39,769 nucleotides of DNA from contig JAQVXL010000013.1 in the NCBI GenBank assembly GCA_028709235.1, positions 1 to 39,769 of the forward strand. Direction: 5' to 3'. The DNA comes from Desulfotomaculaceae bacterium (lineage in GTDB: Bacteria > Bacillota > Desulfotomaculia > Desulfotomaculales > Pelotomaculaceae). A program made the translations under genes and the position numbers. Under the pieces are notes generated by a model. It worked only from the letters and a program-made list of their open reading frames with translations. It searched no databases and was not told the origin of the DNA. Shown here one piece after another: positions 1 to 8,744 of this stretch; position 1 is the stretch's first letter, and each line of letters starts with the position of its first letter.

Positions 1-132
1 TGTCACAAGAACAGCGGACGGATGGCAAAATATCTTTGGCCGAATGTAACAATATCCCCGGCCGGATGCCATGAGATTACTGCCCGGGTGCAACAAGATC
101 GGTGGCCAGATGTCATAAGAATACTCAGCGAA
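1..132 (+). repeat. Six imperfect 22-bp tandem repeats
   Basis: Six consecutive units start at 1, 23, 45, 67, 89 and 111 with an exact 22-bp period. The consensus is close to TGTCACAAGAT, then 4 variable bases, then GGCCGGA. Units 1 to 5 match well; unit 6 keeps only its first half (TGTCATAAGA) and decays after about position 122. The period is not a multiple of three, so the array is conserved as DNA rather than as protein. It may continue beyond the left edge. Multiple short terminal repeats of about this size are known as transposase-binding sites in IS21-family elements, so this could be one end of such an element. That assignment is inference, since no istA or istB is in view. Confidence 0.8.
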
Positions 133-309
133 GTCATCAACGGGTTGAGAGAAATGAATTTCTATGAGGTCAAGGGCGAGGGGTATATACCGACCTACAC
201 AAGAACTGTTTTTACTGATGCGTTGCATGAATCTTTTGGTTTCCGAACGGATTACGATATTATAAAAAAGACACAGATGAAAAAAATTCTAAGCATGACT
301 AAAAAATAA
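1..309 (+). pseudogene. Transposase C-terminal remnant (IS1634/IS4-like), fused in frame to repeat DNA
   Basis: The frame is open from base 1 (the first codons read C H K N S G R before the ATG at 22) to the stop at 307-309. The last 60 or so residues, with the segments YIPTYTRT, DALHESFGFRTDYDI and KMKKI-like KTQMKKIL, resemble from memory the C terminus of IS1634/IS4-type DDE transposases. The first 35-40 codons lie inside the 22-bp repeat array and look like read-through rather than protein. The ATG at 22 has no convincing Shine-Dalgarno site. I read this as the 3' end of an old transposase gene whose 5' part was replaced by another element. An intact gene starting left of the window is the alternative. 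Confidence 0.5.
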
Positions 310-330
310 ACTCACTTTTTAAGAATGCAA

Positions 331-382
331 AAAAGCTTGAACGCCTTGTAAATACAGGGCTTCAAGCTTTTAATGGTTTTTA
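331..382 (-). terminator. Long hairpin terminator after hemL
   Basis: AAAAGCTTGAA (331-341) pairs perfectly with TTCAAGCTTTT (361-371), and GCCTTGTA pairs with TACAGGGC inside it after one bulged base, giving about 19 pairs around a 2-base loop. Read on the minus strand the stem is followed by a run of six T (CTTTTTTGC), so it fits the end of the haem operon 110 bases downstream of the hemL stop. The plus side also has TTTTT at 377-381, so it may stop transcription from both directions. Confidence 0.75.
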
Positions 383-494
383 ACTGTCAAAGATGAGATT
401 ATACATCAATACAATCCATAATCCTCCTAGTAAAAACCACCACAAAAAAATATTTATTAAACATAATATCTAAATAAGCGTTTATAATCTAAAA

Positions 495-1802
495 TTATTT
501 TGCAAGTTTTAAAACAGTGTGTATTGATTTTTCGACAGATGCTAATGTATATTCAATATCAATATCACTATGGGCGGTTGAAACAAAAGCAGCCTCATAC
601 TGAGAGGGAGCGATATAAACTCCATTTTCCAGCATTGACTGAAAAAATGACCTAAAATAATCAGTGTTTGACGAGCAGGCCGTGGCATAGTCTGTTACTT
701 TTGCGCCTGTAAAGAAGGCGCTGAACATGGATCCCACCCTATTAACGCTTAATTCAACCCCTGTCTTCAAGGCAGATTCTAACAGTCCGTTCACCAGCGC
801 TGCCGACTTCCTTTCTAAATCACCGTATATGCCCGGTTGTTGTAATATTTTCAGTGTAGCTATGCCGGCTGTAACTGCCAGGGGGTTTCCCGATAAAGTT
901 CCCGCCTGGTATACAGGCCCTGCCGGAGAGACGTACTCCATTATTTCTTTTTTGCCGCCGTACGCTCCGACAGGCAGACCACCGCCAATCACTTTGCCCA
1001 GGCATGTTAGATCGGGGGTAATGCCATACAGTTCTTGCGCCCCGCCGTAAGACACCCGAAATCCTGTCATGACCTCATCGAAGATCAACAGGCTGCCATA
1101 ATTGCCTGTAATGTCTCTTAGTCCTGCAAGAAATCCCGGCTCAGGAGGAACAACACCCATGTTGCCGGCCACAGGTTCAACAATAACCGCCGCTATATCT
1201 TCCCCAACTTTTTCAAATATCTCTTTCAGATTTTCCATGTTGTTATAGTCGGCTGTGATCGTGTTTACAGCTGTTTCCCCGGGCACTCCCGGACTGGTGG
1301 GTACTCCCAGCGTAAGCGCGCCTGAGCCGGCTTTAATTAATAAAAAATCGGCATGACCATGATAACAGCCTGCAAACTTAACTATTTTATTCCTTCCGGT
1401 ATAACCCCGGGCCAGTCGCAGCGCGCTCATTGTCGCCTCAGTGCCGGAATTAACCAGCCGCAGCATCTCAACCGAAGGCACAGCTTCTATAACCATAGAA
1501 GCTAGAATTGTTTCCAGTTCCGTGGGCGCCCCGAAACTGGTCCCCACATCTTTCAAACACCGCTGCAGCGCTTCAATAACACGCGGATGGCGATGCCCTG
1601 CAATCAGAGGACCCCAGGATCCCACATAGTCAATGTATTCATTGCCGTCTTCATCAAATATTTTAGCCCCCTCACCTTTCTTGATGAAGACGGGATTTAA
1701 CCCCACCGACTTAAAGGCTCTTACCGGGCTGTTGACACCGCCCGGTATATATTTCAGCGCTTCATTATACAAAGATATGGACCTGGCAAAGCCTTTATGC
1801 AC
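495..1802 (-). CDS. hemL: Glutamate-1-semialdehyde 2,1-aminomutase
   Basis: This PLP enzyme moves the amino group of glutamate-1-semialdehyde to give 5-aminolevulinate, the second step of the C5 pathway that begins with HemA. The 435-residue protein has the family's usual length. It shows the aminotransferase class III signature FDEVMTGFR (241-249) followed by LGKVIGGG with the PLP-binding lysine at 270, plus NSGTEA (118-123) and GCYHGH (145-150). The ATG has AAGGGGGA upstream. It is the last gene of the minus-strand haem operon, 30 bases after ahbB, and is followed by a strong terminator hairpin. Its place beside ahb genes fits a dedicated haem role. Confidence 0.97.
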   Translation of the reverse strand: MHKGFARSISLYNEALKYIPGGVNSPVRAFKSVGLNPVFIKKGEGAKIFDEDGNEYIDYVGSWGPLIAGHRHPRVIEALQRCLKDVGTSFGAPTELETILASMVIEAVPSVEMLRLVNSGTEATMSALRLARGYTGRNKIVKFAGCYHGHADFLLIKAGSGALTLGVPTSPGVPGETAVNTITADYNNMENLKEIFEKVGEDIAAVIVEPVAGNMGVVPPEPGFLAGLRDITGNYGSLLIFDEVMTGFRVSYGGAQELYGITPDLTCLGKVIGGGLPVGAYGGKKEIMEYVSPAGPVYQAGTLSGNPLAVTAGIATLKILQQPGIYGDLERKSAALVNGLLESALKTGVELSVNRVGSMFSAFFTGAKVTDYATACSSNTDYFRSFFQSMLENGVYIAPSQYEAAFVSTAHSDIDIEYTLASVEKSIHTVLKLAK

Positions 1803-1832
1803 TTGGTTTTTCCCCCTTAATAAGGCTTTATT

Positions 1833-2300
1833 TCATTCAAAGTATCGCATGCTGATTTTTTTCAACTCGGCGGTGCTGAACAACAGATCGTATTTATTCA
1901 TTCCAACAGCTTGTGCAATCTTTTCGGCAATTCTGGCGCATTCCCCTCGGGAATGACCATGAACCATAGTAAACAGGTTGTACGGCCAGTTGGCTTGCCG
2001 GGGGCGCTGGTAGCAGTGGGTAACCTCCCTGAATCCTGCCATATTGCCGCCGACTTCACATATCTTATCGTCGGGAACATCCCAGACAACCATAGCGTTG
2101 GCCTTAAAACCGAGGTCCTGGTGGCGCACAGCCGCACCTAGCCGCCTGATAACACCGTTTTTTATTAAATGACTGACCCGGTTTATTAACTCCTCTTCTG
2201 ACATCTTCAACCTGAAGCCAATTATCTGATAAGGACGGCTTGCCAGGGGCAACCCGTTTTGCAGTTCTTTAATGATCCGCCTGTCCTGATCTGAAAGCAT
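1833..2300 (-). CDS. ahbB: Siroheme decarboxylase, AhbB-type subunit
   Basis: AhbA and AhbB form a heterodimer that removes the C12 and C18 acetate carboxyls of siroheme, giving 12,18-didecarboxysiroheme in the Ahb haem route. The 155-residue protein has the Lrp/AsnC-like fold: an N-terminal winged helix (about 1-60, ending VIRRLGAAVRHQDLG) and a C-terminal RAM-like domain. The segment VTHCYQRPR followed by WPYNLFTMVHG is characteristic of the AhbB branch, while the paralogue next door has VTHNYLREH. The ATG is preceded by GAGGTGA and lies 13 bases after the ahbA stop, so the two are co-translated. Despite the AsnC-like fold, context argues for an enzyme and not a transcription factor. Confidence 0.93.
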   Translation of the reverse strand: MLSDQDRRIIKELQNGLPLASRPYQIIGFRLKMSEEELINRVSHLIKNGVIRRLGAAVRHQDLGFKANAMVVWDVPDDKICEVGGNMAGFREVTHCYQRPRQANWPYNLFTMVHGHSRGECARIAEKIAQAVGMNKYDLLFSTAELKKISMRYFE

Positions 2301-2313
2301 ACAGTCACCTCAA

Positions 2314-2766
2314 TTAAAGGTCAAAGTTCACTCTGATTTTAAAAAGTTTTTGAGCCGGAAGAACTAAAATTTCGTTGATGCCGGTATCTCTTTTTACCCG
2401 GGCTATGAATTCATCAAGTTCTTCTTTAGACGGGGCTGTAGCTGTAAACCACATGTTGTACTCATGTTCTCTCAGATAATTATGGGTGACACCCGGATAT
2501 GAGTTAACCACGGCTGCAACCTCATCTATCCTTCTTTGGTCAACCTGCATGGCGCAGAGCGTGCTGTGGTAACCCAGCATCTTTGAATCGAAGATGCCGC
2601 CGAGGCGTCGTATCAGCCCGTTGCTAATCATACTTCTGATCCTTGAAAGCACCTCTTCCTCGCTTATACCGAGCGCCTCGCCAATTTCCCGGTATGGTTC
2701 CGGCGACAGTGGGAAATCTGTCTGAATCAGGTTAAGTAACTTTCTGTCAATTTGATCCGTTTTCAT
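2314..2766 (-). CDS. ahbA: Siroheme decarboxylase, AhbA-type subunit
   Basis: This is the partner of AhbB in siroheme decarboxylation. The 150 residues comprise an AsnC-type helix-turn-helix half (to about 60, with LIRRLGGIFDSKMLGY) and a RAM-like half containing YPGVTHNYLREHEYNMWF, the AhbA-type version of the motif. Its start lies inside the 3' end of ahbD (20-base overlap), with AAAGGG about 11 bases upstream, indicating translational coupling. The two Ahb subunits are clearly paralogous and side by side, so the pair probably arose by tandem duplication. The A/B assignment rests on motif recall and is less certain than membership of the pair. Confidence 0.92.
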   Translation of the reverse strand: MKTDQIDRKLLNLIQTDFPLSPEPYREIGEALGISEEEVLSRIRSMISNGLIRRLGGIFDSKMLGYHSTLCAMQVDQRRIDEVAAVVNSYPGVTHNYLREHEYNMWFTATAPSKEELDEFIARVKRDTGINEILVLPAQKLFKIRVNFDL

Positions 2767-3763
2767 TGTTCAATAAACCCTTTCGCCCCTGGTACAGACA
2801 CCACGGCTCTTCCGCCATGTAGTCATTATGGTAAAAATAAGCCCGGGCCCGGCAGCCACCGCAGATTTTTTTATAACCGCATGTGCCGCAGCCGCCGCTG
2901 TATTTCTCAGTCCGCAGGTTTTTAAATATTTCCGAATCACGCCAGATCTCGGTAAAAGGTGTTTCGCGCACATTTCCGGCGGGAATATTCAGGTAGGCAC
3001 AGGGTTGGACAATTCCTTTGGGGCTGATAATACAGTAAGATATTCCGGCCAGGCACCCCTTGCTGAAACGGGTTTTTATTCCCAGTTGTGATGCTATCCG
3101 CATAAATTGGGGCGCGCAGGTGGGCTTTAGTTCTATTTTGGTGTCAGCCTGCTTGATCATAATCCTGCGCAGCAGTTCCTCGTACTGCTCAGCCCTCAGC
3201 GATTCCGCTTCGATATCCACAGCGCGTCCTGTAGGCACCAGAAAAAATATGTGATGGCCGATGGCCCCAATATCTACAGCAAGGTCAGTCATTTTTTCCA
3301 CTTCATCCATGTTCCAGTCCATGACAGTTGTATGGATCTGAAAAGGCAGGTCAGCCTCACGGCACGCCATCATACCGTTTGTCGCTCCCTGCCACGCGCC
3401 GGGTGTCGCCCTGAACTGGTCGTGTTTTTCCGGATCAGTGCTGTCCAGGCTGATACCCATAGCCATCGCTCCTGATTCCTTCAATTTGACGGCAACTTCT
3501 TTTGTGATCAGAATACCGTTTGTGCCGAAAACAGGCCTTAGCCCTCTTTCCCTGGCGTGGCGTACCAGCGTAAATATATCGTCACGCATGAGCGGCTCAC
3601 CGCCGCTGAAGATCATTATCTTGAAACCGGCGGCAGCAATTTGGTCGATCAGCGCCTTCCCTTCGGCAGTATTCAATTCATCCGCTGCTTTAGCGCCCGC
3701 ATCGCGGTAACAGTGCTTGCAGTACATATTGCACGTGTTGGTTGTGTTCCAGGAAACAATCAA
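2747..3763 (-). CDS. ahbD: Radical SAM haem synthase AhbD (NirJ2-like)
   Basis: AhbD oxidatively decarboxylates the two propionates of Fe-coproporphyrin III to vinyls, giving haem b, the last step of the siroheme-dependent pathway. The 338-residue protein opens with the radical SAM cluster motif CNMYCKHC (11-18) and FSGGEPLMR. It ends with a cysteine-rich SPASM-type region (CLAGISYC, PCAYLNIPAGN, CGTCGYKKICGGCRARAY), which would hold an auxiliary iron-sulfur cluster. The start is TTG with GGGGGG seven bases upstream. The upstream gap to hemB is 217 bases and carries a REP-like repeat, the only sizeable gap in the operon. NirJ2 for haem d1 is a related name for this subfamily, but no other d1 genes are present. 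Confidence 0.9.
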   Translation of the reverse strand: MIVSWNTTNTCNMYCKHCYRDAGAKAADELNTAEGKALIDQIAAAGFKIMIFSGGEPLMRDDIFTLVRHARERGLRPVFGTNGILITKEVAVKLKESGAMAMGISLDSTDPEKHDQFRATPGAWQGATNGMMACREADLPFQIHTTVMDWNMDEVEKMTDLAVDIGAIGHHIFFLVPTGRAVDIEAESLRAEQYEELLRRIMIKQADTKIELKPTCAPQFMRIASQLGIKTRFSKGCLAGISYCIISPKGIVQPCAYLNIPAGNVRETPFTEIWRDSEIFKNLRTEKYSGGCGTCGYKKICGGCRARAYFYHNDYMAEEPWCLYQGRKGLLNNENGSN

Positions 3764-3786
3764 ACTAATCCCCCCCTGTGTTTAGA

Positions 3787-3876
3787 TTGGGGACACTCCC
3801 CAACCTTTCAATCGGGGACATTCCTCTGTCTGGTAACACGTAATAATACAATTTGCCAGAAACAGAGGTGTGTCCC
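3787..3876 (-). repeat. REP-like palindromic repeat between hemB and ahbD
   Basis: A perfect 7-bp hairpin (TTGGGGA, CAC, TCCCCAA at 3787-3803) lies next to a larger imperfect stem, in which 3814-3833 (GGGGACATTCCTCTGTCTGG) pairs with 3856-3876 (CCAGAAACAGAGGTGTGTCCC). Blocks of the same element recur in opposite orientation at 34514-34610, including the shared 18-mer ATGTCCCCGATTGAAAGG (here on the minus strand, 3804-3821). The rest of the 217-base gap shows no gene. Confidence 0.7.
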
Positions 3877-3980
3877 TGTCGCTTTTGTCCCGTTTTAATG
3901 TGAGATTTATTTTGCAATGGTTGGATTTATCCGGCCATTGTTCGGCTGAAACCGAAACTACAACTACTACGTCCCTATTC

Positions 3981-4967
3981 TCACGTCTCATCCCGCAGCC
4001 ACTTGGCCGCTTCCCTGGCATGATAGGTGATCACAATATCGGCGCCGGCGCGCTTGATACCAGTCAGTATCTCCATCACGATACGTTTTTCATCAACCCA
4101 GCCGTTCTGCGCTGCTGCCTTAACCATACTGTATTCGCCGCTGACATTATAGGCGGCAACCGGGCAGCCGAATCTATCTTTGACCCGCCTGATCACATCC
4201 ATATAGGCCAGGGCCGGCTTGACCATAACAATGTCGGCCCCTTCTTCCAGATCATGCCGCACTTCACGTATCGCCTCTTCTGAATTGGCTGGGTCCATCT
4301 GGTATGATTTTCTATCGCCAAATTTGGGCGCGGAATCCGCCGCCTCCCGGAATGGCCCGTAAAAAGCCGAGCAGTATTTGGCTGAATAAGCCATGACCGG
4401 TATACCGGCATAACCGTTTTTATCAAGTGCTGAGCGGATAGCGTCCACCCTGCCGTCCATCATATCGGAAGGAGCGATCATATCGGCGCCGGCAGCCGCG
4501 TGGGACACCGCGGTCCTCGCCAGCAGTTCCAAGGTGGGGTCGTTCATTACATAATTATCCTGGATGATGCCGCAGTGACCGTGATCTGTATACTCGCAGA
4601 GACAGAGATCAGTGATAACCGTAAGTTCCGGGTACTCTTTTTTTATCGCCCGCAATGCCTTTTGGATAATGCCGTCCTCAGCGTAAGCCTCGGAACCGGC
4701 AGCGTCTTTTTTAGCCGGCAGACCAAAGGGAAGTATGGCCGGTATCTTTAATTTAACTATCTCTTCCAGTTCCCTGAGCAACCTGTCGACAGAATAGCGG
4801 CAGATGCCCGGCATGGAATCAATGGGAATGGCCTGGTCACTGTCATGGCAGACAAATACTGGATAGACAAGGTCATTCAAAGACAAGCTGTTCTCACGCA
4901 CCATACGGCGGATATTCTCATTAACCCTGAGTCGCCTCGGCCGCTGTTCCGGAAAAGGCATCCTCAC
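3981..4967 (-). CDS. hemB: Delta-aminolevulinic acid dehydratase (porphobilinogen synthase)
   Basis: The enzyme condenses two 5-aminolevulinate molecules to porphobilinogen in the cytoplasm. The 328-residue length is normal. The zinc-type metal site is visible as C122, C124 and C132 in [13 protein letters not shown], so this is a zinc enzyme rather than the magnesium-only plant type. The two Schiff-base lysines are K197 ([13 protein letters not shown]) and K250 (MVKPALAY). It lies in the minus-strand haem operon 46 bases after ahbC. The ATG is preceded by GGAGGTGTGAGG, giving a strong ribosome binding site. Confidence 0.97.
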   Translation of the reverse strand: MRMPFPEQRPRRLRVNENIRRMVRENSLSLNDLVYPVFVCHDSDQAIPIDSMPGICRYSVDRLLRELEEIVKLKIPAILPFGLPAKKDAAGSEAYAEDGIIQKALRAIKKEYPELTVITDLCLCEYTDHGHCGIIQDNYVMNDPTLELLARTAVSHAAAGADMIAPSDMMDGRVDAIRSALDKNGYAGIPVMAYSAKYCSAFYGPFREAADSAPKFGDRKSYQMDPANSEEAIREVRHDLEEGADIVMVKPALAYMDVIRRVKDRFGCPVAAYNVSGEYSMVKAAAQNGWVDEKRIVMEILTGIKRAGADIVITYHAREAAKWLRDET

Positions 4968-5013
4968 ACCTCCAAGGTTCGTCTTTTAATCTTGTAAATC
5001 ATGTGAAAGGTTT

Positions 5014-6189
5014 TTAATTCAGGCCGATCTCTTCGTCAGACAGGTAGCAGGCGGGGTCAGACTCCCAGAAATCACCTGTTACCGCCTCGGCCCTGGCTCT
5101 AAAATTGCCGTTACAGATATCCAGCCACTTGCAAGCGGCACAACGGCCTTTCAACAGGGGTTTGCGGTTTTTCAGACCGGCCAGTATTGGGTGAGAGGTA
5201 TCTGTCCAGATATCGCCAAACTTCCTTTCCCTGACGTTGCCAAAGGTGTGGTTTTGGGTAAACTGGTCAGGGTGCACGTTGCCATACCAGTCTACAGCGC
5301 CGATAGCTATGCCGGTCCGGTTGCCTCCGTTCAGCCGTAGCAGTTCTAGAACCTGCTGTGCCCTTTCCGGGTCTTTATCCTTTAGCTTCAGGTAAATATA
5401 AACCCCATCGGCATGGTTATCAACCGTCAGTATTTCTTTGGTGATGCCGCGCCTGTGAAAATCCAGGGTGCGCTCCATAATCAGGTCCAAAGCCTGGCGG
5501 GCTTCTTCCCTTGTAATATCCTCATCCACCATCTTGCTGCCTCTGCCGGAATAAACCAGGTGATAAAAACACACCCTGGGAATATTCTCTTCCTCAATCA
5601 GATCGAAGATGGCATTCAATTCGCTGTAATTATGCTTGTTTATGGTAAAGCGCAACCCGACCCTCTGATCAACTTCTTTGCAGCTTCTAATCCCGGCCAG
5701 GGCTGCTTTAAATGCCCCCTCCCGGCCGCGAAAGCGATCGTTGTTGCCGGCAATTCCGTCCAGGCTGACACCGATATAGCCTATTCCCAGTTTTTTTAGA
5801 GAAGCAGCCAGCTCACGGTTCAACAAAGTCCCGTTAGTTGAGATGGTCGGCCTGATTCCCTTGCTTTTGGCGTAAACCGCCAGGGTCATCAGGTCTTCCC
5901 GTAAAAGCGGCTCCCCGCCGGAAAAAAGGATAACAGGCACCTTGAATTCAGCCAGGTGGTCGATAAAACGCAGCGCTTCCCGGGTGTCCAACTCGCCCTC
6001 GTATTTTTTTGACTCAGAGTTGGAATAACAGTGGATGCATTTAAGGTTGCAGGTACGGGTGCTGTTCCAGACAACTACCGGTCCATGTCCCGCAGACGCG
6101 CCATGTACTTGCCCCACTGAGCTCTGGTTGTAACGCAGCGAATCACCAAAATACTCCGTGTTACATAACAGTTTGGTCACACTGATCAC
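5014..6189 (-). CDS. ahbC: Radical SAM 12,18-didecarboxysiroheme deacetylase AhbC (NirJ1-like)
   Basis: AhbC removes the two acetate-derived groups at C2 and C7 of didecarboxysiroheme to leave Fe-coproporphyrin III, the substrate of AhbD. The 391-residue protein has an N-terminal extension of about 45 residues, then the radical SAM motif CNLKCIHC and FSGGEPLLRED. A C-terminal SPASM-like region has CAACKWLDIC and the DQFTQNHTFGNVRERKF block. The start is GTG with AAGGGTGTGAG upstream. It sits between cobA-hemD and hemB. The N-terminal extension and C-terminal cysteine spacing separate it from ahbD, with which it shares only the radical SAM core. Confidence 0.9.
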   Translation of the reverse strand: MISVTKLLCNTEYFGDSLRYNQSSVGQVHGASAGHGPVVVWNSTRTCNLKCIHCYSNSESKKYEGELDTREALRFIDHLAEFKVPVILFSGGEPLLREDLMTLAVYAKSKGIRPTISTNGTLLNRELAASLKKLGIGYIGVSLDGIAGNNDRFRGREGAFKAALAGIRSCKEVDQRVGLRFTINKHNYSELNAIFDLIEEENIPRVCFYHLVYSGRGSKMVDEDITREEARQALDLIMERTLDFHRRGITKEILTVDNHADGVYIYLKLKDKDPERAQQVLELLRLNGGNRTGIAIGAVDWYGNVHPDQFTQNHTFGNVRERKFGDIWTDTSHPILAGLKNRKPLLKGRCAACKWLDICNGNFRARAEAVTGDFWESDPACYLSDEEIGLN

Positions 6190-6213
6190 TTATCTCACAC
6201 CCTTAAGTCGAAT

Positions 6214-7737
6214 TTATGACTTTGTAAAATATTTCAATATGGCCCTGACCAGACCTTCAATCGTGTACTTTTCCGCTACCAGGTCAGGCTCTATGCCCAA
6301 GCCCCTGGCGGTATCCGCAGTGACAGGCCCGATACACGCTACGGTCACATCCGCAAGCAGGTTATTTATATTAGGTACGCCGAGCATATTGACAAAATTC
6401 CGCACGGTGGATGAGCTGGTAAAAGTCACCACGTTTATTTCTCCGTTTTTCAGCATTTCTACAACCTGGCCGCCCTGTCCTTCGCCTGTTACAGTGCGGT
6501 ACGCCGTTACTTCATCCACCACAGCACCCAGTCCTGTCAAGGCCTCCGGCAGTATCTTTCTGGCTATGTCTGCCCGCGGCAGCAGCACCCTGTCACCTGC
6601 CGCAACTTTGCCCTGTAATACTTTCAGTATTTCCTCGGCTCGAAATTCCACGGGCACATAATCAACAACAAGACCGTATTCTTCCAGAGCTTCCTTTGTT
6701 TTGGGCCCAATAGCGCATAATTTTGCGCCGTAAAGCGCACGGAGATCCTTACGGTGATAACGCAGCCTGTGGAAAAATGAGTACACCCCGTTGACACTTG
6801 TAAAAATTACCCACTTGTACCTGCCGAGATTCTTTACAGCCCGGTCCAGAGGCGCAAAATCCTCAGGTTCCGCTACGCTGATAGTCGGAAACTCCAGGGG
6901 TTCTGCGCCCAGAGCCTCCAGGGCCTCCGATAAAACACTGGCCTGTTCCCTGGCCCGTGTTACTAATATTCTTTGGCCGAAAAGGGGCTTCTTTTCAAAC
7001 CAGTTCAGTTTTTCCCGCAGCGAGACGACCTCTCCGACAATGATCAGGGCGGGATTTTCAAATCCTGCACTGGCCGCCTTCCGGCTAATGTCCGCCAGCG
7101 TGCCCACCAATGTGCGCTGGTCAGGTCTGGTGCCCCACCTGACCAGCGCCGCCGGAGTTTGGGGAGACCTACCGTTTTCCATCAAACATTTTGTAATGTG
7201 CGGCAGGTTTGCCATTCCCATCAGGAACACCAGGGTGCCGGCTCCTGTAGATATTTTAGCCCAATCTATGCTTGAATCTTTTTTCAATGGATCTTCATTG
7301 CCTGTAATAACCGCAAAGGTTGAGGTGAAATCACGGTGCGTTACCGGGATCCCCGCGTATGCCGCCGCCGCGATGGCTGAAGTAACCCCCGGCACAATTT
7401 CAAAAGGCACACCTGCCTCTGCCAGCGCTTCTGCTTCTTCACCACCCCGGCCGAAGACAAAAGGGTCTCCCCCTTTAAGCCTAGCTACAGTCTTGCCCCT
7501 TGAAGCTTTTTCCACCAGCAGCTGGTTTATGTCCGCTTGTCCCAGAGTGTGGCGCTCAGGTGATTTGCCGACATAAATGAGCTCTGCTCCGGGCCTGGCA
7601 AGCGAAAGCATTCTATTGCTGACCAGGCGGTCGTATATGATTGTGTCTGATTTTTGTAGGCATTCCAGCCCTTTTATCGTGATTAGTTTAGGATCACCCG
7701 GTCCGGCGCCTACAAGATATACGATACCTTTATCCAT
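6214..7737 (-). CDS. cobA-hemD: Fused uroporphyrinogen-III C-methyltransferase / uroporphyrinogen-III synthase
   Basis: One 507-residue chain carries two activities. Residues 1 to about 245 are the SAM-dependent CobA/SUMT domain (VYLVGAGPGDPKLIT; LKGGDPFVFGRGGEE), which methylates uroporphyrinogen III at C2 and C7 to precorrin-2. Residues about 250 to 507 are the HemD domain, which cyclises hydroxymethylbilane. Fusing ring closure to methylation sends uroporphyrinogen III directly to siroheme, fitting an Ahb organism that has no coproporphyrinogen branch here. Its ATG overlaps the hemC stop by 8 bases and has AGGAG upstream. CobA-HemD fusions are common in Firmicutes. Confidence 0.95.
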   Translation of the reverse strand: MDKGIVYLVGAGPGDPKLITIKGLECLQKSDTIIYDRLVSNRMLSLARPGAELIYVGKSPERHTLGQADINQLLVEKASRGKTVARLKGGDPFVFGRGGEEAEALAEAGVPFEIVPGVTSAIAAAAYAGIPVTHRDFTSTFAVITGNEDPLKKDSSIDWAKISTGAGTLVFLMGMANLPHITKCLMENGRSPQTPAALVRWGTRPDQRTLVGTLADISRKAASAGFENPALIIVGEVVSLREKLNWFEKKPLFGQRILVTRAREQASVLSEALEALGAEPLEFPTISVAEPEDFAPLDRAVKNLGRYKWVIFTSVNGVYSFFHRLRYHRKDLRALYGAKLCAIGPKTKEALEEYGLVVDYVPVEFRAEEILKVLQGKVAAGDRVLLPRADIARKILPEALTGLGAVVDEVTAYRTVTGEGQGGQVVEMLKNGEINVVTFTSSSTVRNFVNMLGVPNINNLLADVTVACIGPVTADTARGLGIEPDLVAEKYTIEGLVRAILKYFTKS

Positions 7738-8671
7738 CGCACCTGTTCTCCTGTCGCATTCTGCTCAATATTTCGTCCGCGCCTGCTCCCAACAACTCTT
7801 CTGCCAGCCTCACTCCGAGCAGTTCAGCTTCCGTGATGTCCCCAATCATTGATGCGCGGACCATATCCGCGCCGTCCAGGCTGAGCACGGCGCCTTCCAG
7901 GCGCATACAATCCCCTTCAACTTCGGCATGGGCTCCGATAGGTACCTGGCAGCCACCTTCGAGTTTTTTTAAAAATGCCCTTTCAGCGCTCACAGCCAGG
8001 CGTGACTCAGAATGATCAATATTTTTAACCAGGGCGAGTATCCCATCATTATCAGCAGCTACTTCCACCCCGACGGATCCCTGGCCTGCCGCGGGCAGGA
8101 GTATTTCAACAGGGATAACCTGGGATATCCTGTGGTCAAGGCCCATGCGGTGCACGCCAGCATATGCCAGAATGGTCGCGTCAAATTTTTTTTGGTCCAG
8201 TTTTTTTATGCGTGTCTGCACGTTTCCCCGCAGGTTTACCGTTTTTAAATCCTTACGGTAGCGCAGGACCTGGGCTGCCCGCCGGAGACTGCTGGTGCCG
8301 ATCACCGCGCCTGACGGCAGTTCTGCCAGAGACCTGCCGCTGTGCGCAATTAATACGTCACCTGGATATTCCCTCTCACAAACAGCCCCGATAGTAAGGC
8401 CGTCCGGAAGTACTGTGGGCAGGTCCTTCATGCTATGCACAGCCATATCAATTTCCCCGCGCAGTATCGCATACTCCAGTTCTTTGGTGAAGAGCCCCTT
8501 ATCGCCTATTTTAGCTAAAGCGACATCCAGGATGTTATCCCCCTGGGTGCGGATGCCTTTGATCCGGTAGCTGTATTCAGGACATAATTTTTTTAATCGT
8601 TTAACCACCCAGCAGGCTTGCCACATGGCAAGCCTGCTTTCTCTTGTCCCCACAATAATTTCACGTCTCAA
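7730..8671 (-). CDS. hemC: Hydroxymethylbilane synthase (porphobilinogen deaminase)
   Basis: The enzyme polymerises four porphobilinogens on a covalently bound dipyrromethane cofactor. I choose the TTG at 8671-8669 because AGGGGATT lies eight bases upstream and the protein then begins LRREIIVGTRESRLAMWQ, the family's usual N terminus; the upstream ATG at 8710 has no Shine-Dalgarno site. This gives 313 residues, with the cofactor-binding cysteine at about 241 in EGGCQVPIGA. HSMKDLP and GTSSLRR are also present. The 73-base gap to hemA and the overlap with cobA-hemD place it firmly in the operon. Confidence 0.95.
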   Translation of the reverse strand: MRREIIVGTRESRLAMWQACWVVKRLKKLCPEYSYRIKGIRTQGDNILDVALAKIGDKGLFTKELEYAILRGEIDMAVHSMKDLPTVLPDGLTIGAVCEREYPGDVLIAHSGRSLAELPSGAVIGTSSLRRAAQVLRYRKDLKTVNLRGNVQTRIKKLDQKKFDATILAYAGVHRMGLDHRISQVIPVEILLPAAGQGSVGVEVAADNDGILALVKNIDHSESRLAVSAERAFLKKLEGGCQVPIGAHAEVEGDCMRLEGAVLSLDGADMVRASMIGDITEAELLGVRLAEELLGAGADEILSRMRQENRCDG

Positions 8672-8744
8672 CAGAAAATCCCCTATTAAATAATTATCGC
8701 TCTTTAACATTTGCTGTGGTGTTGCAAATGATTGCTTTTTTATG

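Noticed and set aside
1-132. CRISPR array
   Set aside because: The 22-bp step has no repeat/spacer division: only about 4 bases vary strongly per unit, and no cas gene is present.
1833-2766. Pair of Lrp/AsnC transcription regulators
   Set aside because: The C-terminal motifs and position between radical SAM haem genes fit AhbA/AhbB siroheme decarboxylase better.
6791-7576. A 261-codon plus-strand ORF
   Set aside because: It is antisense to cobA-hemD, has no ribosome site, and reads as Ser/Arg/Pro-rich shadow sequence.
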